A DNA stretch of 64,000 nt from Limosilactobacillus reuteri (GTDB lineage: Bacteria > Bacillota > Bacilli > Lactobacillales > Lactobacillaceae). This document shows, one piece after another, positions 48,362 through 56,181 of the stretch; within the stretch, counting starts at the first letter, position 1; each line of letters begins with the position of its first letter. Both the position numbers and the translations under genes were made by a program. The stretch spans positions 39,938 to 103,937 of the forward strand of contig NZ_JAJGTZ010000042.1 in assembly GCF_020784725.1 (NCBI RefSeq), read 5' to 3'. Below the pieces are notes generated by a model. That model was not told the DNA's origin. It did no database searches and saw nothing but the letters and a program-made list of their open reading frames with translations.

Positions 48362-48412
48362 TAAAAGAGGGTGGAAAAACTTTGCCTTTTTTCTCACCCT
48401 CTTTTAATTTCA
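48362..48412. terminator. Long-stem terminator after glycerate kinase
   Basis: AAATTAAAAGAGGGTG pairs with CACCCTCTTTTAATTT almost perfectly around a 19-base loop. The symmetrical A/T flanks would let it work on either strand. Confidence 0.85.
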
Positions 48413-48420
48413 TGGACAAT

Positions 48421-48547
48421 TGTAAGATAATGTGGAACTGCTTCGCGTCGTCACAAGGTTCGCAGCCGAACGACAATCAGCCCATGCCCCCGCCTTAGCT
48501 TAGCCAACCGCCTTGTCGAGAAGACTGTTTTCTGCGCACATTTTACA
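48421..48547. repeat. GC-rich intergenic element with imperfect terminal inverted repeats
   Basis: Both ends carry related inverted sequence: TGTAAGATAATGTG at the left, and the reverse complement of the right end reads TGTAAAATGTG. Inside are a GTTCG-CAGC-CGAAC hairpin (48458-48471) and a longer-range ACAAGG/CCTTGT pairing (48453-48458 with 48511-48516). CCGCC repeats make it much richer in G and C than its surroundings. No ORF fits it. It may be a REP- or MITE-like element or a structured RNA. Confidence 0.55.
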
Positions 48548-48560
48548 GCAAATTACTGGC

Positions 48561-48589
48561 TTGGCTTAGTCTTATAAAGACCGTATAAT
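48561..48589 (+). promoter_or_regulatory. Promoter of the 48621 gene pair
   Basis: TTGGCT (48561-48566) and TATAAT (48584-48589) are 17 bases apart, 31 bases before the next gene's start. Confidence 0.7.
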
Positions 48590-48620
48590 GAATTGGAAGA
48601 TAATCAAGGAGAATTTAAAA

Positions 48621-48971
48621 ATGGAAGATAATAAATATCAATATGATGAAAACGGCTTTCGGGAAGATCTAAAAGATGATCCGGATGTTCTTCACCAGCC
48701 AGATGCTGACCGTACACAGCGCGATTTAATAACTCTGGACTATGATGAGACGTTGGCATTTCTTAATGGTGAAAAGGAAGTTAAGACCGTTTATGACTTT
48801 TCAGATGATGTTTTAGAAAAAATAAAAGAAAAATATCCAACCCTAAATGATACACCGATCAATAAAGTAATCATGGAAAAGTATCAGCAGATTTTATCCG
48901 CTCGATACAATGAATCACAAGCGAATAATAAGACGGTGCATGCCGATGATAGCGAGGATAATGATGAATAG
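48621..48971 (+). CDS. Acidic hypothetical protein
   Basis: A 116-residue, strongly acidic, Asp/Glu- and Asn-rich soluble protein with no signal peptide, no membrane segment and no motif I recognise. Its middle (DLITLDYDETLAFLNGEKEV) may be structured, and the ends look disordered. AAGGAG precedes ATG 48621, and a good promoter lies upstream, so it is likely a real gene. It overlaps the next gene by eight bases, suggesting a two-gene unit. Confidence 0.7.
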   Translation: MEDNKYQYDENGFREDLKDDPDVLHQPDADRTQRDLITLDYDETLAFLNGEKEVKTVYDFSDDVLEKIKEKYPTLNDTPINKVIMEKYQQILSARYNESQANNKTVHADDSEDNDE

Positions 48972-49260
48972 CCTAATAACGTTTATTATTTCAATTGCCT
49001 TTTTAGGATTAGTGATTTGGGAAAATCGTTTGCATAGTCAACTTGGATTTTTGGCAAGTCAACGACCAGATAAAGTTACGAAGGATTTTATCCGAGTAAT
49101 TCGTCAAGAGAAACGGTTGAATTGGATCTTGTGTATCTTAGCAATTATTGTTTTCATGACGACTAGTCGTTACTCAGTTCTATTAATGAGTATTATTACA
49201 ATTATTGAATTGTTATTAGTAACTCGCATGGATCGTGTGAAAAACGAAATGATAGATTAA
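48964..49260 (+). CDS. Small membrane protein, unknown function
   Basis: A 98-residue protein with an N-terminal helix (LITFIISIAFLGLVIW) and two closely spaced C-terminal hydrophobic segments (WILCILAIIVFMTT and VLLMSIITIIELLLV). A basic middle (RPDKVTKDFIRVIRQEKR) separates them. The upstream frame overlaps the acidic gene; GAGGA at 48954-48958 is spaced better for ATG 48964 than for ATG 48961. It is probably translated with the acidic protein, whose charge is opposite to its basic loop. No family recognised. Confidence 0.68.
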   Translation: MNSLITFIISIAFLGLVIWENRLHSQLGFLASQRPDKVTKDFIRVIRQEKRLNWILCILAIIVFMTTSRYSVLLMSIITIIELLLVTRMDRVKNEMID

Positions 49261-49429
49261 ATATTATTATAATAGTTAATGTTTTAAGAAAGAGTAACGT
49301 TTTTTAAGAACTATCTAATAATTGCTATACGCATTTAAAAATTAATGGTAAAGTTAGAATTGTGTATTTCACTAATTTATTATTATTTGTTTAGTTTTTA
49401 GGAACTTATTGGGAGGGTGTTTTATTTAT

Positions 49430-50860
49430 ATGAGTAAAAAAAGAACACATCATTCAAATAACCATCGATCTCGTGGCGTTTTTGCAGGAGCAGTTAGTGC
49501 CTTAAGTTTATTAGCAGTAACAACACAAGCAGTTAATGCTGAACAGCTTACTGTTAAGTCTGGTGACACTATTTGGGGGCTTGCAAAACAACATGGACTT
49601 TCTGTTAGTGCATTAGAACAAGCAAATCCTTCAGTTAAGAAGATAAACGATAGTATCGACTTAATTACGGTTGGTCAACAATTAACGTTGCCTACTGCTC
49701 AACATGATGCTAGCGCTGATTTGAATGCTGATGGTAGTTATACTGTTAAGCCTGGCGACACGCTTAGCTCTATTGCTGATCGTTATAATGTAACGGTTAG
49801 TCAATTAATGGCATGGAATAACCTAAGCACTAATGACTCATTATACATTGGACAACAACTCAGTGTAACGGGTCCTGCGATCTCAACTGCTGTAAACACA
49901 CCTGTTGTAAGTGCTCCTGTTTCTGATGCGAGTGTATCAACTCAGCAACCAGTTGCTCAATCGACAGATGCAACTTCATCAGTTCAGGTTCAAACTTCAG
50001 CAGTTGCCTCTGCTTCTGTGCCTCAACAAGATGTGGCTAGTAGCCAACCAGCAGGAACTGTTCCTAGTCAAAGTGCTGCCAATAGTACCGCAGCTCTTGC
50101 AAATAACACAGCTACGGTTGCGACTGGCTCTTCAGCTGCTAATAGCGTAGCAACTGCAACAAATGCTGCTCAACCTACTACAGCTAATACTGCTTCTGCC
50201 TCAGCTGAAAATAGTGTTGCACCACAAACGCAAAACGTTGCTGTTAGTCAGGCTGCTTCAACAGCTGTAAATACGACTGCTTTAGGACAATCATTTGTTC
50301 AAGCAGCACCAGTAGCAAGTCAAGCACCACAATCACAGACTGCCCCAGCATCACAAGCAACGGTTAATGTTCAGAATAGTAATGCTGCTGCTTCACAACA
50401 AACAACTGCTGTAACATCACAAACTCAACCGCAACAATCACAAGCGGCTGCTAGTCAACCTGCACAGCAAGTAGCAACTACTAATCAAGATTTACAACAT
50501 GGTTCTGTAGTTAGCCTTGCCACTAAGATTGCTAACTCTAATAGTGTTCCATACGTATGGGGTGGTGAAAGCCTTAGTGGAATGGATTGTTCTGGATTAG
50601 TTAAGTATGTTTATGCGAATGCGGAAGGTAAGCAATTACCACACTATACGGGAGCCCTTGAAAACTGTGTGGACCAACATCCAGTTAGTGAAGCTAAGCC
50701 AGGTGATCTTTTGTTCTGGGGTAACCATGGTTCAACTTACCATACTGCTATTTATACAGGAAATAATCAATATGTAGCAGCTGCTCGCCCTGGAACTAAT
50801 GTATCGACTTACACGATTAGTCCATACTTTAATCCAAGTTTTGCCGGAACAGTTAAATAG
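49430..50860 (+). CDS. Secreted LysM-NlpC/P60 peptidoglycan hydrolase
   Basis: A 476-residue exported protein. A signal peptide (GVFAGAVSALSLLAVTTQAVNA) is followed by two LysM domains (VKSGDTIWGLAKQHGLSVSAL and VKPGDTLSSIADRYNVTVSQL). A long Ala/Ser/Gln/Thr linker runs from about residue 150 to 360. The C-terminal NlpC/P60 domain has Cys387 in GMDCSGLVKYVY and His438 in YHTAIYTG. Such enzymes cut gamma-D-Glu-diamino acid bonds in stem peptides during growth or separation. GGGAGGG lies about 12 bases before ATG 49430. No transmembrane anchor; LysM holds it to the wall. Confidence 0.92.
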   Translation: MSKKRTHHSNNHRSRGVFAGAVSALSLLAVTTQAVNAEQLTVKSGDTIWGLAKQHGLSVSALEQANPSVKKINDSIDLITVGQQLTLPTAQHDASADLNADGSYTVKPGDTLSSIADRYNVTVSQLMAWNNLSTNDSLYIGQQLSVTGPAISTAVNTPVVSAPVSDASVSTQQPVAQSTDATSSVQVQTSAVASASVPQQDVASSQPAGTVPSQSAANSTAALANNTATVATGSSAANSVATATNAAQPTTANTASASAENSVAPQTQNVAVSQAASTAVNTTALGQSFVQAAPVASQAPQSQTAPASQATVNVQNSNAAASQQTTAVTSQTQPQQSQAAASQPAQQVATTNQDLQHGSVVSLATKIANSNSVPYVWGGESLSGMDCSGLVKYVYANAEGKQLPHYTGALENCVDQHPVSEAKPGDLLFWGNHGSTYHTAIYTGNNQYVAAARPGTNVSTYTISPYFNPSFAGTVK

Positions 50861-51011
50861 TTCTGATAGATTATTAGAGCTTTTTCATTAGATAGTAACA
50901 AAGATGTAACCTAAAAAGGGTTAACATTCTTCTAAGCTCGTGTTATCTTACTTATATTGCAATTCCAGTATTGCTCTAAAAATATTTCACATTTATTGGG
51001 GAGTGTTAAAT

Positions 51012-51215
51012 ATGAGTAACAAACATGAAATTGAAGAAGATTTATACCGTGCACAGTCCCGTTTGGATGATTTATGTAAACAAGAGGGACAGGAAAATAC
51101 GGGTACGCAGACTGTTACTATTCAACCAAAGTACGGTGAAGAGATGCAATCTTTACGAGAAGAATGCAGTCAGTTACGGATTATTTTAGAAGCAATGGAA
51201 GCTTCTGAAGATTAA
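51012..51215 (+). CDS. Small coiled-coil hypothetical protein
   Basis: A 67-residue charged protein (MSNKHEIEEDLYRAQSRLDD start). Two helical heptad stretches are separated by a polar turn (GQENTGTQTVTIQPKYGE). There is no signal, no membrane segment and no recognised family. GGGGAG at 50998-51003 sets ATG 51012, although the frame is open from 50940. It lies between the LysM hydrolase gene and a bidirectional terminator, with its own 150-base upstream gap. Confidence 0.65.
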   Translation: MSNKHEIEEDLYRAQSRLDDLCKQEGQENTGTQTVTIQPKYGEEMQSLREECSQLRIILEAMEASED

Positions 51216-51232
51216 TAAAATAAAAGATTAAC

Positions 51233-51284
51233 AAAAAGCAGTAAGCGCTAGAAGAAAAATTCTCTTCTGTGCTTACTGCTTTTA
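51233..51284. terminator. Bidirectional terminator between convergent genes
   Basis: AAAAGCAGTAAGC pairs with GCTTACTGCTTTT, with an inner AGAAGA/TCTTCT helix. It serves the small coiled-coil gene on the plus strand and the lipid kinase on the minus strand. Confidence 0.92.
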
Positions 51285-51286
51285 AC

Positions 51287-52234
51287 TTATTTTTCTATTG
51301 TTTGCCAAATTGGATATTGACTAATGTCTAAGGTGAGGTCGATAAAACGATTACCGATCTCTTCTCCATCAGTTTGACTAAATTCTAGTGAAGTAGTTGT
51401 GATGTGGAGATTATCGCTTTGGAAGTGGTGGGCAAATTTTGATTGGTCTAGCTTGCCCCGAGCTAACTGCAGTAATTGCCAAATTGTCATAGGCCAACCT
51501 TTTCGTTCAGCAACGACTAATTCCAATGATGGTTTCTTTAATGAAGCATTTGGTGCGACCTTAAATCCGCCACCGATAAATGGGTGGTTGCTAGTAATTG
51601 CGATGTAAGCTTTCGGAAAAATAAAGTGTTCACGCCCAGATTGAATCATCAAGGTAAAGGGTTCCTGATCATAGATTACTCCAATTGCCTTTTGGAGATA
51701 GGTGAAACGTCCAATATGATTTTTCTTGTGATGAGCCTTAAATGTATTAGCACGACTAACAATTGCTGCGTCAAAACCAATTCCTAAATTATTAAGAAAA
51801 TAGCCTTCTTCACCCCGAATCGCCTCATGATAATGACCAATGTTAATTTTTTGTGGTGCGTCTGCAGTTAAAATTTGATTTAATGCCCTTTGTGGATGCA
51901 TAGAAATCCCGTAACCGCGGGCAAAATCATTTCCTGTCCCAGCAGGAATATATCCAACCGCAAGTGGTTCTTTATTCAATCGCTTGGCCGTCTTCATAAG
52001 TCCGTTAACAACTTGATGCAGCGTACCATCACCACCAATCGCAATGACAATTGTTGATCCTGCATTATGCGATTGGGCGATTTGACTGGCAAGGTATTCT
52101 CCATGATTAGGATACTTAGTTGTTTCCATGTGATAATCAATTTGTTGTTGATCTAAAACCGGTTTGATTGACGACCATGCCTTTTCTGCATTGCCATTAC
52201 CAGCATGACGGTTGAGGATGATTGAATAATTCAT
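51287..52234 (-). CDS. dagK: Diacylglycerol kinase family lipid kinase (DagK/YegS)
   Basis: A 315-residue DAGK-catalytic-domain protein. It opens YSIILNRHAGNGNAEKAW, with the nucleotide-binding IAIGGDGTLHQVVNGLM near residue 65 and YIPAGTGNDFARGYGISM near 100. NNLGIGFDAAIV follows. In Gram-positive bacteria this family rephosphorylates the diacylglycerol released during lipoteichoic acid synthesis. AGGAGG (complement at 52242-52247) fixes the start at 52234, nine codons after the first in-frame start. Confidence 0.92.
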   Translation of the reverse strand: MNYSIILNRHAGNGNAEKAWSSIKPVLDQQQIDYHMETTKYPNHGEYLASQIAQSHNAGSTIVIAIGGDGTLHQVVNGLMKTAKRLNKEPLAVGYIPAGTGNDFARGYGISMHPQRALNQILTADAPQKINIGHYHEAIRGEEGYFLNNLGIGFDAAIVSRANTFKAHHKKNHIGRFTYLQKAIGVIYDQEPFTLMIQSGREHFIFPKAYIAITSNHPFIGGGFKVAPNASLKKPSLELVVAERKGWPMTIWQLLQLARGKLDQSKFAHHFQSDNLHITTTSLEFSQTDGEEIGNRFIDLTLDISQYPIWQTIEK

Positions 52235-52321
52235 CAATATTCCTCCTTTGAATGGTGCCAAAAAGCAAAATAATATTTAAATAATTAATTCACTATTTTT
52301 TCTAATGTTCATAAGAAAGTT

Positions 52322-52357
52322 GGAGGCTGAGAAAAACAAGCGTTTTTCTCAGCCTCT
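52322..52357 (-). terminator. Hairpin after rpoY
   Basis: GAGGCTGAGAAAAAC pairs perfectly with GTTTTTCTCAGCCTC over a four-base loop, 17 bases after the rpoY stop. The minus-strand tail (CAACTTTC) has no long T run, so termination may be partial. Confidence 0.7.
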
Positions 52358-52373
52358 GTTAATGATTAAAAGC

Positions 52374-52586
52374 TTAGAACGTCGTCAACTTAAAGTTAGG
52401 ATTTTGCTTTTCGTAAGCAAGGGCCTTTTCATCAAGTTGTTCTACAAATTCAATATTGTAGTCAGTGTTGTGTTCAACCATTAAAAGTGCTTCAGCTTCT
52501 GAATCAGCTTCAAGATACAATGATTGAGTATTTTCACGGACTGGGCGTTTTGTTTTATCAGCTTGGTAGTATACTTTAAAAGTCAT
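52374..52586 (-). CDS. rpoY: RNA polymerase epsilon subunit
   Basis: A 70-residue protein matching the Firmicutes-specific epsilon subunit (formerly YkzG/DUF1447). MTFKVYYQADKTKRPVRENT, SLYLEADSEAEALLMV and DYNIEFVEQLDEKALAYEKQ are its conserved segments. It binds core RNA polymerase; reported roles are modest and include phage-related protection. In Bacillus it is paired with rnjA (RNase J1). Here a hairpin and a lipid kinase gene follow it instead. Confidence 0.92.
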   Translation of the reverse strand: MTFKVYYQADKTKRPVRENTQSLYLEADSEAEALLMVEHNTDYNIEFVEQLDEKALAYEKQNPNFKLTTF

Positions 52587-52720
52587 ACTGTTAAAAACTC
52601 CTTAATTAAAGATATTATGCAGTAATTACTTTATTATTCTATCACAGATGACCAAAAGTGTCTTAAATTTTCCTAACATGGTATTATTAAATAAAGGTAA
52701 AGGCCAAAGAGGTGATAGCC

Positions 52721-53197
52721 ATGGTTATATTCTTAATCTGTATTTTAGCAGCAATAATTGTTATTGCTCTTTATTTAACGATCCATCGCGTATTTCTTAA
52801 GCGAGCAACGATAATGGTACAGAAAAATGCTCAAGACGTTACTGATGCAGCGTTAAATACTAGTTTGAAAGAAATGTTACATTGGAATAAAAATCTGAAT
52901 TCTCAAATTGTTGCCGATGTTTGGGGAAAAGGTGTACTTGCTTTTGAATACCATTTTGATTATAAAAAAGAATATATTAATCTTGATGATTTCACACGTC
53001 AAAAACTAGCAGCAAAACTTGATGAATATGCAAAACAACATCATTTAAAGATGGCTCCTAATGCCTCTCAACCATTTATTATAACCGATTGGTGGAAATA
53101 TGAAGGAATTTTGCATATCGATATTGCCTATTTGATAAATGAAGCAACTGTTGAGTACATTGAAGATTTAAAAAAATTAAATCAAAATAGTAATTAG
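52721..53197 (+). CDS. Membrane-anchored hypothetical protein
   Basis: A 158-residue protein with one N-terminal membrane helix (VIFLICILAAIIVIALYLTI, residues 2-21) and a soluble alpha/beta-looking domain (VWGKGVLAFEYHFDYKKEYI... FIITDWWKYEGILHIDIAYL). No lipoprotein box and no catalytic motif are visible. GAGGTGA sets ATG 52721. It lies between divergent rpoY and convergent def. No family recognised. Confidence 0.72.
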   Translation: MVIFLICILAAIIVIALYLTIHRVFLKRATIMVQKNAQDVTDAALNTSLKEMLHWNKNLNSQIVADVWGKGVLAFEYHFDYKKEYINLDDFTRQKLAAKLDEYAKQHHLKMAPNASQPFIITDWWKYEGILHIDIAYLINEATVEYIEDLKKLNQNSN

Positions 53198-53199
53198 TT

Positions 53200-53243
53200 A
53201 AAATGGCCGGGAGAAAGAGTGGTTTTCTCTCGACCATTTTTTG
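53200..53243. terminator. Bidirectional terminator between the unknown gene and def
   Basis: AAAATGG and GGGAGAAA pair with TTTCTCTC and CCATTTT in a long stem with A and T flanks, between convergent genes. Confidence 0.88.
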
Positions 53244-53249
53244 TAAAAA

Positions 53250-53810
53250 TTAACTAATCATCACTGTGTCTGCGGGTGCCTCAAATGGTTGATTTTTATT
53301 AATATGATCGTAAAATAGCACTCCATGCAAATGGTCAATTTCATGCTGACAAACAATTGCTGGATAATGCTTTAATCGTACCTTATGCGTTTCACCATTA
53401 ACGTCTTGATAACGTAATGTGATGCGGTCATGTCGTGGTACGTAACCAGGTACATCTTTATCAACTGAAAGACAACCTTCACCTTCAGTAAGAGCACCAT
53501 ATTGAACCGATTCACTAACGATTACTGGATTAATAATGACGTCCTTAAATAAGGGCTTTTCATCTTCAGCAGGTGCAGGAACAAGGACAGCAGCCATTTG
53601 CTTTGAAACACCAACTTGAGGAGCAGCAAGGCCAACTCCAGCTCGTAACTTGTATTTTTCACATAATTCAGGATCTTGACTTACTTCTAAATATTTCATC
53701 ATATCCTTTGCTAATTTTTGGTCTTCATCAGATAGGGGAAATGAGACCTTAGCAGCTCGTTTACGTAAAACGGGATTGCCATCACGGGTAATATCTTTCA
53801 TTAAATACAT
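53250..53810 (-). CDS. def: Peptide deformylase
   Basis: A 186-residue type 2 (Gram-positive) deformylase that removes formyl from nascent methionine. All three motifs are present: [10 protein letters not shown] near residue 58, EGCLSVD with the metal-binding Cys near 110, and QHEIDHLHG with the metal-binding His pair and catalytic Glu near 154. Start ATG 53810 is 11 bases after GGAGG; an in-frame ATG three codons later is too far. It diverges from the pdh operon. Confidence 0.96.
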   Translation of the reverse strand: MYLMKDITRDGNPVLRKRAAKVSFPLSDEDQKLAKDMMKYLEVSQDPELCEKYKLRAGVGLAAPQVGVSKQMAAVLVPAPAEDEKPLFKDVIINPVIVSESVQYGALTEGEGCLSVDKDVPGYVPRHDRITLRYQDVNGETHKVRLKHYPAIVCQHEIDHLHGVLFYDHINKNQPFEAPADTVMIS

Positions 53811-53965
53811 TACTCACTATGCCTCCATATAAAAATTCAGTCATATTATAGTCTATCATAACTATTTAAAATTGCTAATGAATATGAGGTAACAATAGTT
53901 AACTATAAATTTAAAAACCGTATACTTCACTTGCACCATTTTAATAATTCTGTCCATTAAGTTTA

Positions 53966-53979
53966 TGAAAGCGCTTGTA
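53966..53979 (+). promoter_or_regulatory. Catabolite-responsive element (cre)-like site 1 of the pdh operon
   Basis: TGAAAGCGCTTGTA matches the cre consensus TGWAANCGNTNWCA at 12 of 14 positions. It overlaps the -35 hexamer of the pdh promoter, a position expected to repress when CcpA-HPr(Ser-P) binds. Confidence 0.65.
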
Positions 53980-54002
53980 TTATTTGAGCAATCGGTTATA
54001 CT
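53975..54002 (+). promoter_or_regulatory. pdh operon promoter
   Basis: TTGTAT (53975-53980) and TATACT (53997-54002) are 16 bases apart, with transcription expected to start near 54008. One cre-like site overlaps the -35 and another lies just past the start. Confidence 0.6.
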
Positions 54003-54015
54003 ATAAATGTAGGTA

Positions 54016-54029
54016 AGCAATCGCTTACA
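54016..54029 (-). promoter_or_regulatory. Cre-like site 2 of the pdh operon
   Basis: On the minus strand TGTAAGCGATTGCT fits the cre consensus at 12 of 14 positions. It lies in a wider palindrome, GTAAGC-AATC-GCTTAC (54013-54028), immediately downstream of the likely transcription start, where a bound repressor would block elongation. Confidence 0.6.
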
Positions 54030-54063
54030 TGATGTTAATTGGATTTGGAAAGGAATGTTGAAT

Positions 54064-55170
54064 ATGGCCAATACCAAAGCTGTCAATTTTGCTGAGATTA
54101 AAGCCAATGAAGGGGTACCTTACGCAAAACCCGTACAAATTCTAGATAACGACGGAAATGTTGTTAACGAAGAATTAATGGCTAATTTCAGTGATGAATT
54201 ATTAGTTGACTTAATGAAAAAAATGGTTTGGGAACGTGCCTTGCATGAACAAACAATGAGTTTTTCAAAGCAAGGTCGATTAGGTTTCTATGCGCCAACT
54301 TGGGGTGAAGAAGCTTCTGAAATGGGAACAGCTGCTGCATTTAAGAAGCAAGACTTCCTTTTTCCTGCTTATCGAGATTTGCCACAATTAATTCAACATG
54401 GAGCAACAGTTGCTCAAATGTACTTATGGTCAAAGGGGCACATCAAAGGTAACCTTTTTGATGCACGTGCTCTCCGGCCACAAATCATTATCGGAGCACA
54501 GATGGTCGAAATGGCTGGTGGTGCTCTTGGAATTAAGAAGAATGGTGAAAAGGACACTGTTGCCTATGCTTACACTGGTGAAGGTGGAAGCTCACAAGGG
54601 GATACTTATGAAGGAATGAACTTTGCCGGTGCATTCCAAGTTCCTGGCGTATTTATTATCCAAAATAATGGGTGGGCTATTTCGTTCCCACGAAAGCTAC
54701 AAACTGAAGCACAAACAATTGCCCAAAAGGCTGTTGCTGCTGGAATTCCAGGTGTTCAAGTTGATGGAATGGACGTCCTTGCATGTTATGAAGTTGCAAA
54801 GGAAGCTCGTGAATTTGCTGCTGCTGGTAATGGACCAGTGCTAATTGAAACATTAACATACCGATTCGGTGCTCACAGTTCAGCAGGTGACGATCCTACT
54901 CGTTACCGGACTGAGGATGAAACAAAGCCATGGTTTGATAAAGATCCATTGATTCGTCTCCGCAAGTACCTAACGAAAAAGGGACTTTGGTCTGAAGAAG
55001 AAGAACAAAAATATGCTGATGAATGCAAACAAAGCTTTAAAGAAGCAATGAAAGAAGCTGACTCAGTAGAACCTGAAAAAGTTAGCGATATGTTGAAGCG
55101 GACGTTTGAAGTACCAACTCCAGACATTAAAGAACAAATTAAGAAGTACGAAGAAAAGGAGTCGAAGTAA
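54064..55170 (+). CDS. pdhA: Pyruvate dehydrogenase E1 alpha subunit
   Basis: A 368-residue ThDP-dependent E1 alpha. Visible are YAPTWGEEASEMGTAAAF, the ThDP motif GEGGSSQGDTYEGMNFAGAFQVPG...QNNGWAIS near residues 165-205, and the phosphorylation-loop-like RFGAHSSAGDDPTRYR. The ThDP motif has Glu where GDG is usual. GGAAAGGA selects ATG 54064 over ATG 54055. With E1 beta, E2 and E3 it converts pyruvate to acetyl-CoA, CO2 and NADH. First gene of a four-gene operon. Confidence 0.95.
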   Translation: MANTKAVNFAEIKANEGVPYAKPVQILDNDGNVVNEELMANFSDELLVDLMKKMVWERALHEQTMSFSKQGRLGFYAPTWGEEASEMGTAAAFKKQDFLFPAYRDLPQLIQHGATVAQMYLWSKGHIKGNLFDARALRPQIIIGAQMVEMAGGALGIKKNGEKDTVAYAYTGEGGSSQGDTYEGMNFAGAFQVPGVFIIQNNGWAISFPRKLQTEAQTIAQKAVAAGIPGVQVDGMDVLACYEVAKEAREFAAAGNGPVLIETLTYRFGAHSSAGDDPTRYRTEDETKPWFDKDPLIRLRKYLTKKGLWSEEEEQKYADECKQSFKEAMKEADSVEPEKVSDMLKRTFEVPTPDIKEQIKKYEEKESK

Positions 55171-55172
55171 TC

Positions 55173-56150
55173 ATGGCTAAAAAGACTTATATCAAAGCTA
55201 TTACTGAAGGTATTGACATCGCTTTAGCCGAAGATCCTAAGACTTTAGTATTCGGTGAAGATGTTGGTAAAAATGGTGGTGTTTTCCGTGCTACTAATGG
55301 TCTTCAAGAAAAATACGGTGTTGATCGAGTATTTAGTACCCCTCTTGCCGAATCAGGTATTTTAGGAATGTCAATTGGTTTAGCAGCAACTGGCTGGCGT
55401 CCAGTACCAGAAATTCAATTCATGGGCTTTACTTTTGAAGCAATGGATTCTATCGCTGCTCAAATGTCACGGATCCGTTTCCAATACAATGGAACTAAGC
55501 ATGCACCAATTACTATTCGGACTCCTTATGGTGGTGGTACTCATACTGCTGAATTGCACGGGGATGATCTTGAAAACTTCTTCGTTGGTATTCCAGGATT
55601 ACGAGTTGTTGCACCAAGTTCTGCCTACGATGCTAAGGGATTAATTATTTCTGCAATTGAAAATAACGATCCAGTTCTTTTCCTTGAAAACCTTCGTCTC
55701 TATCGTTCAGTCAAAGGTGAAGTTCCTGATGACAAGTATACTGTTCCATTGGATAAAGCAAATGTTGTTCAAGAAGGTACTGATGTTACGATTATCGCTT
55801 ATGGTGGTGAAGTATCAGAAGCACAAAAAGCTGCTAAGAAATTAGCTAAGAACAATATTTCTGCTGAGATTATCGACTTGCGTTCTCTTTACCCACTTGA
55901 TACTGACACGATCTTTGAATCAATTAAGAAGACGCACCGAGTAGTTATTGTTCAAGAAGCGCAAAAGATGGCTGGTGTTGGTGCCCAAGTTGCATCAGCT
56001 ATTTCAGAAGGTGCAATTATGTACCTTGATGCTCCTGTTACCCGGGTTGCTGCTCCTAACTCAGTATATCCATTCCCGCAAGCTGAAAATGTTTGGCTTC
56101 CAGGTGCACGTGATATTGAGGATGCCGTACGGGAAGTAATTAATTACTAA
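55173..56150 (+). CDS. pdhB: Pyruvate dehydrogenase E1 beta subunit
   Basis: A 325-residue E1 beta of standard length. It has FGEDVGKNGGVFRATNGLQ, TPLAESGILGMSIGLAATGWRPVPEIQF, RTPYGGGTHTAELHGDDLE and the C-terminal domain IIAYGGEVSEAQKAAKKL. LYPLDTDTIFESIKKTHRVVIVQEA also fits the family. ATG 55173 is two bases after the pdhA stop, with AAAAGGAG in the end of pdhA, so the two subunits are probably made in step. Confidence 0.96.
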   Translation: MAKKTYIKAITEGIDIALAEDPKTLVFGEDVGKNGGVFRATNGLQEKYGVDRVFSTPLAESGILGMSIGLAATGWRPVPEIQFMGFTFEAMDSIAAQMSRIRFQYNGTKHAPITIRTPYGGGTHTAELHGDDLENFFVGIPGLRVVAPSSAYDAKGLIISAIENNDPVLFLENLRLYRSVKGEVPDDKYTVPLDKANVVQEGTDVTIIAYGGEVSEAQKAAKKLAKNNISAEIIDLRSLYPLDTDTIFESIKKTHRVVIVQEAQKMAGVGAQVASAISEGAIMYLDAPVTRVAAPNSVYPFPQAENVWLPGARDIEDAVREVINY

Positions 56151-56181
56151 AAGTACGGAATAGAAAGGGTGTTAATACGAT

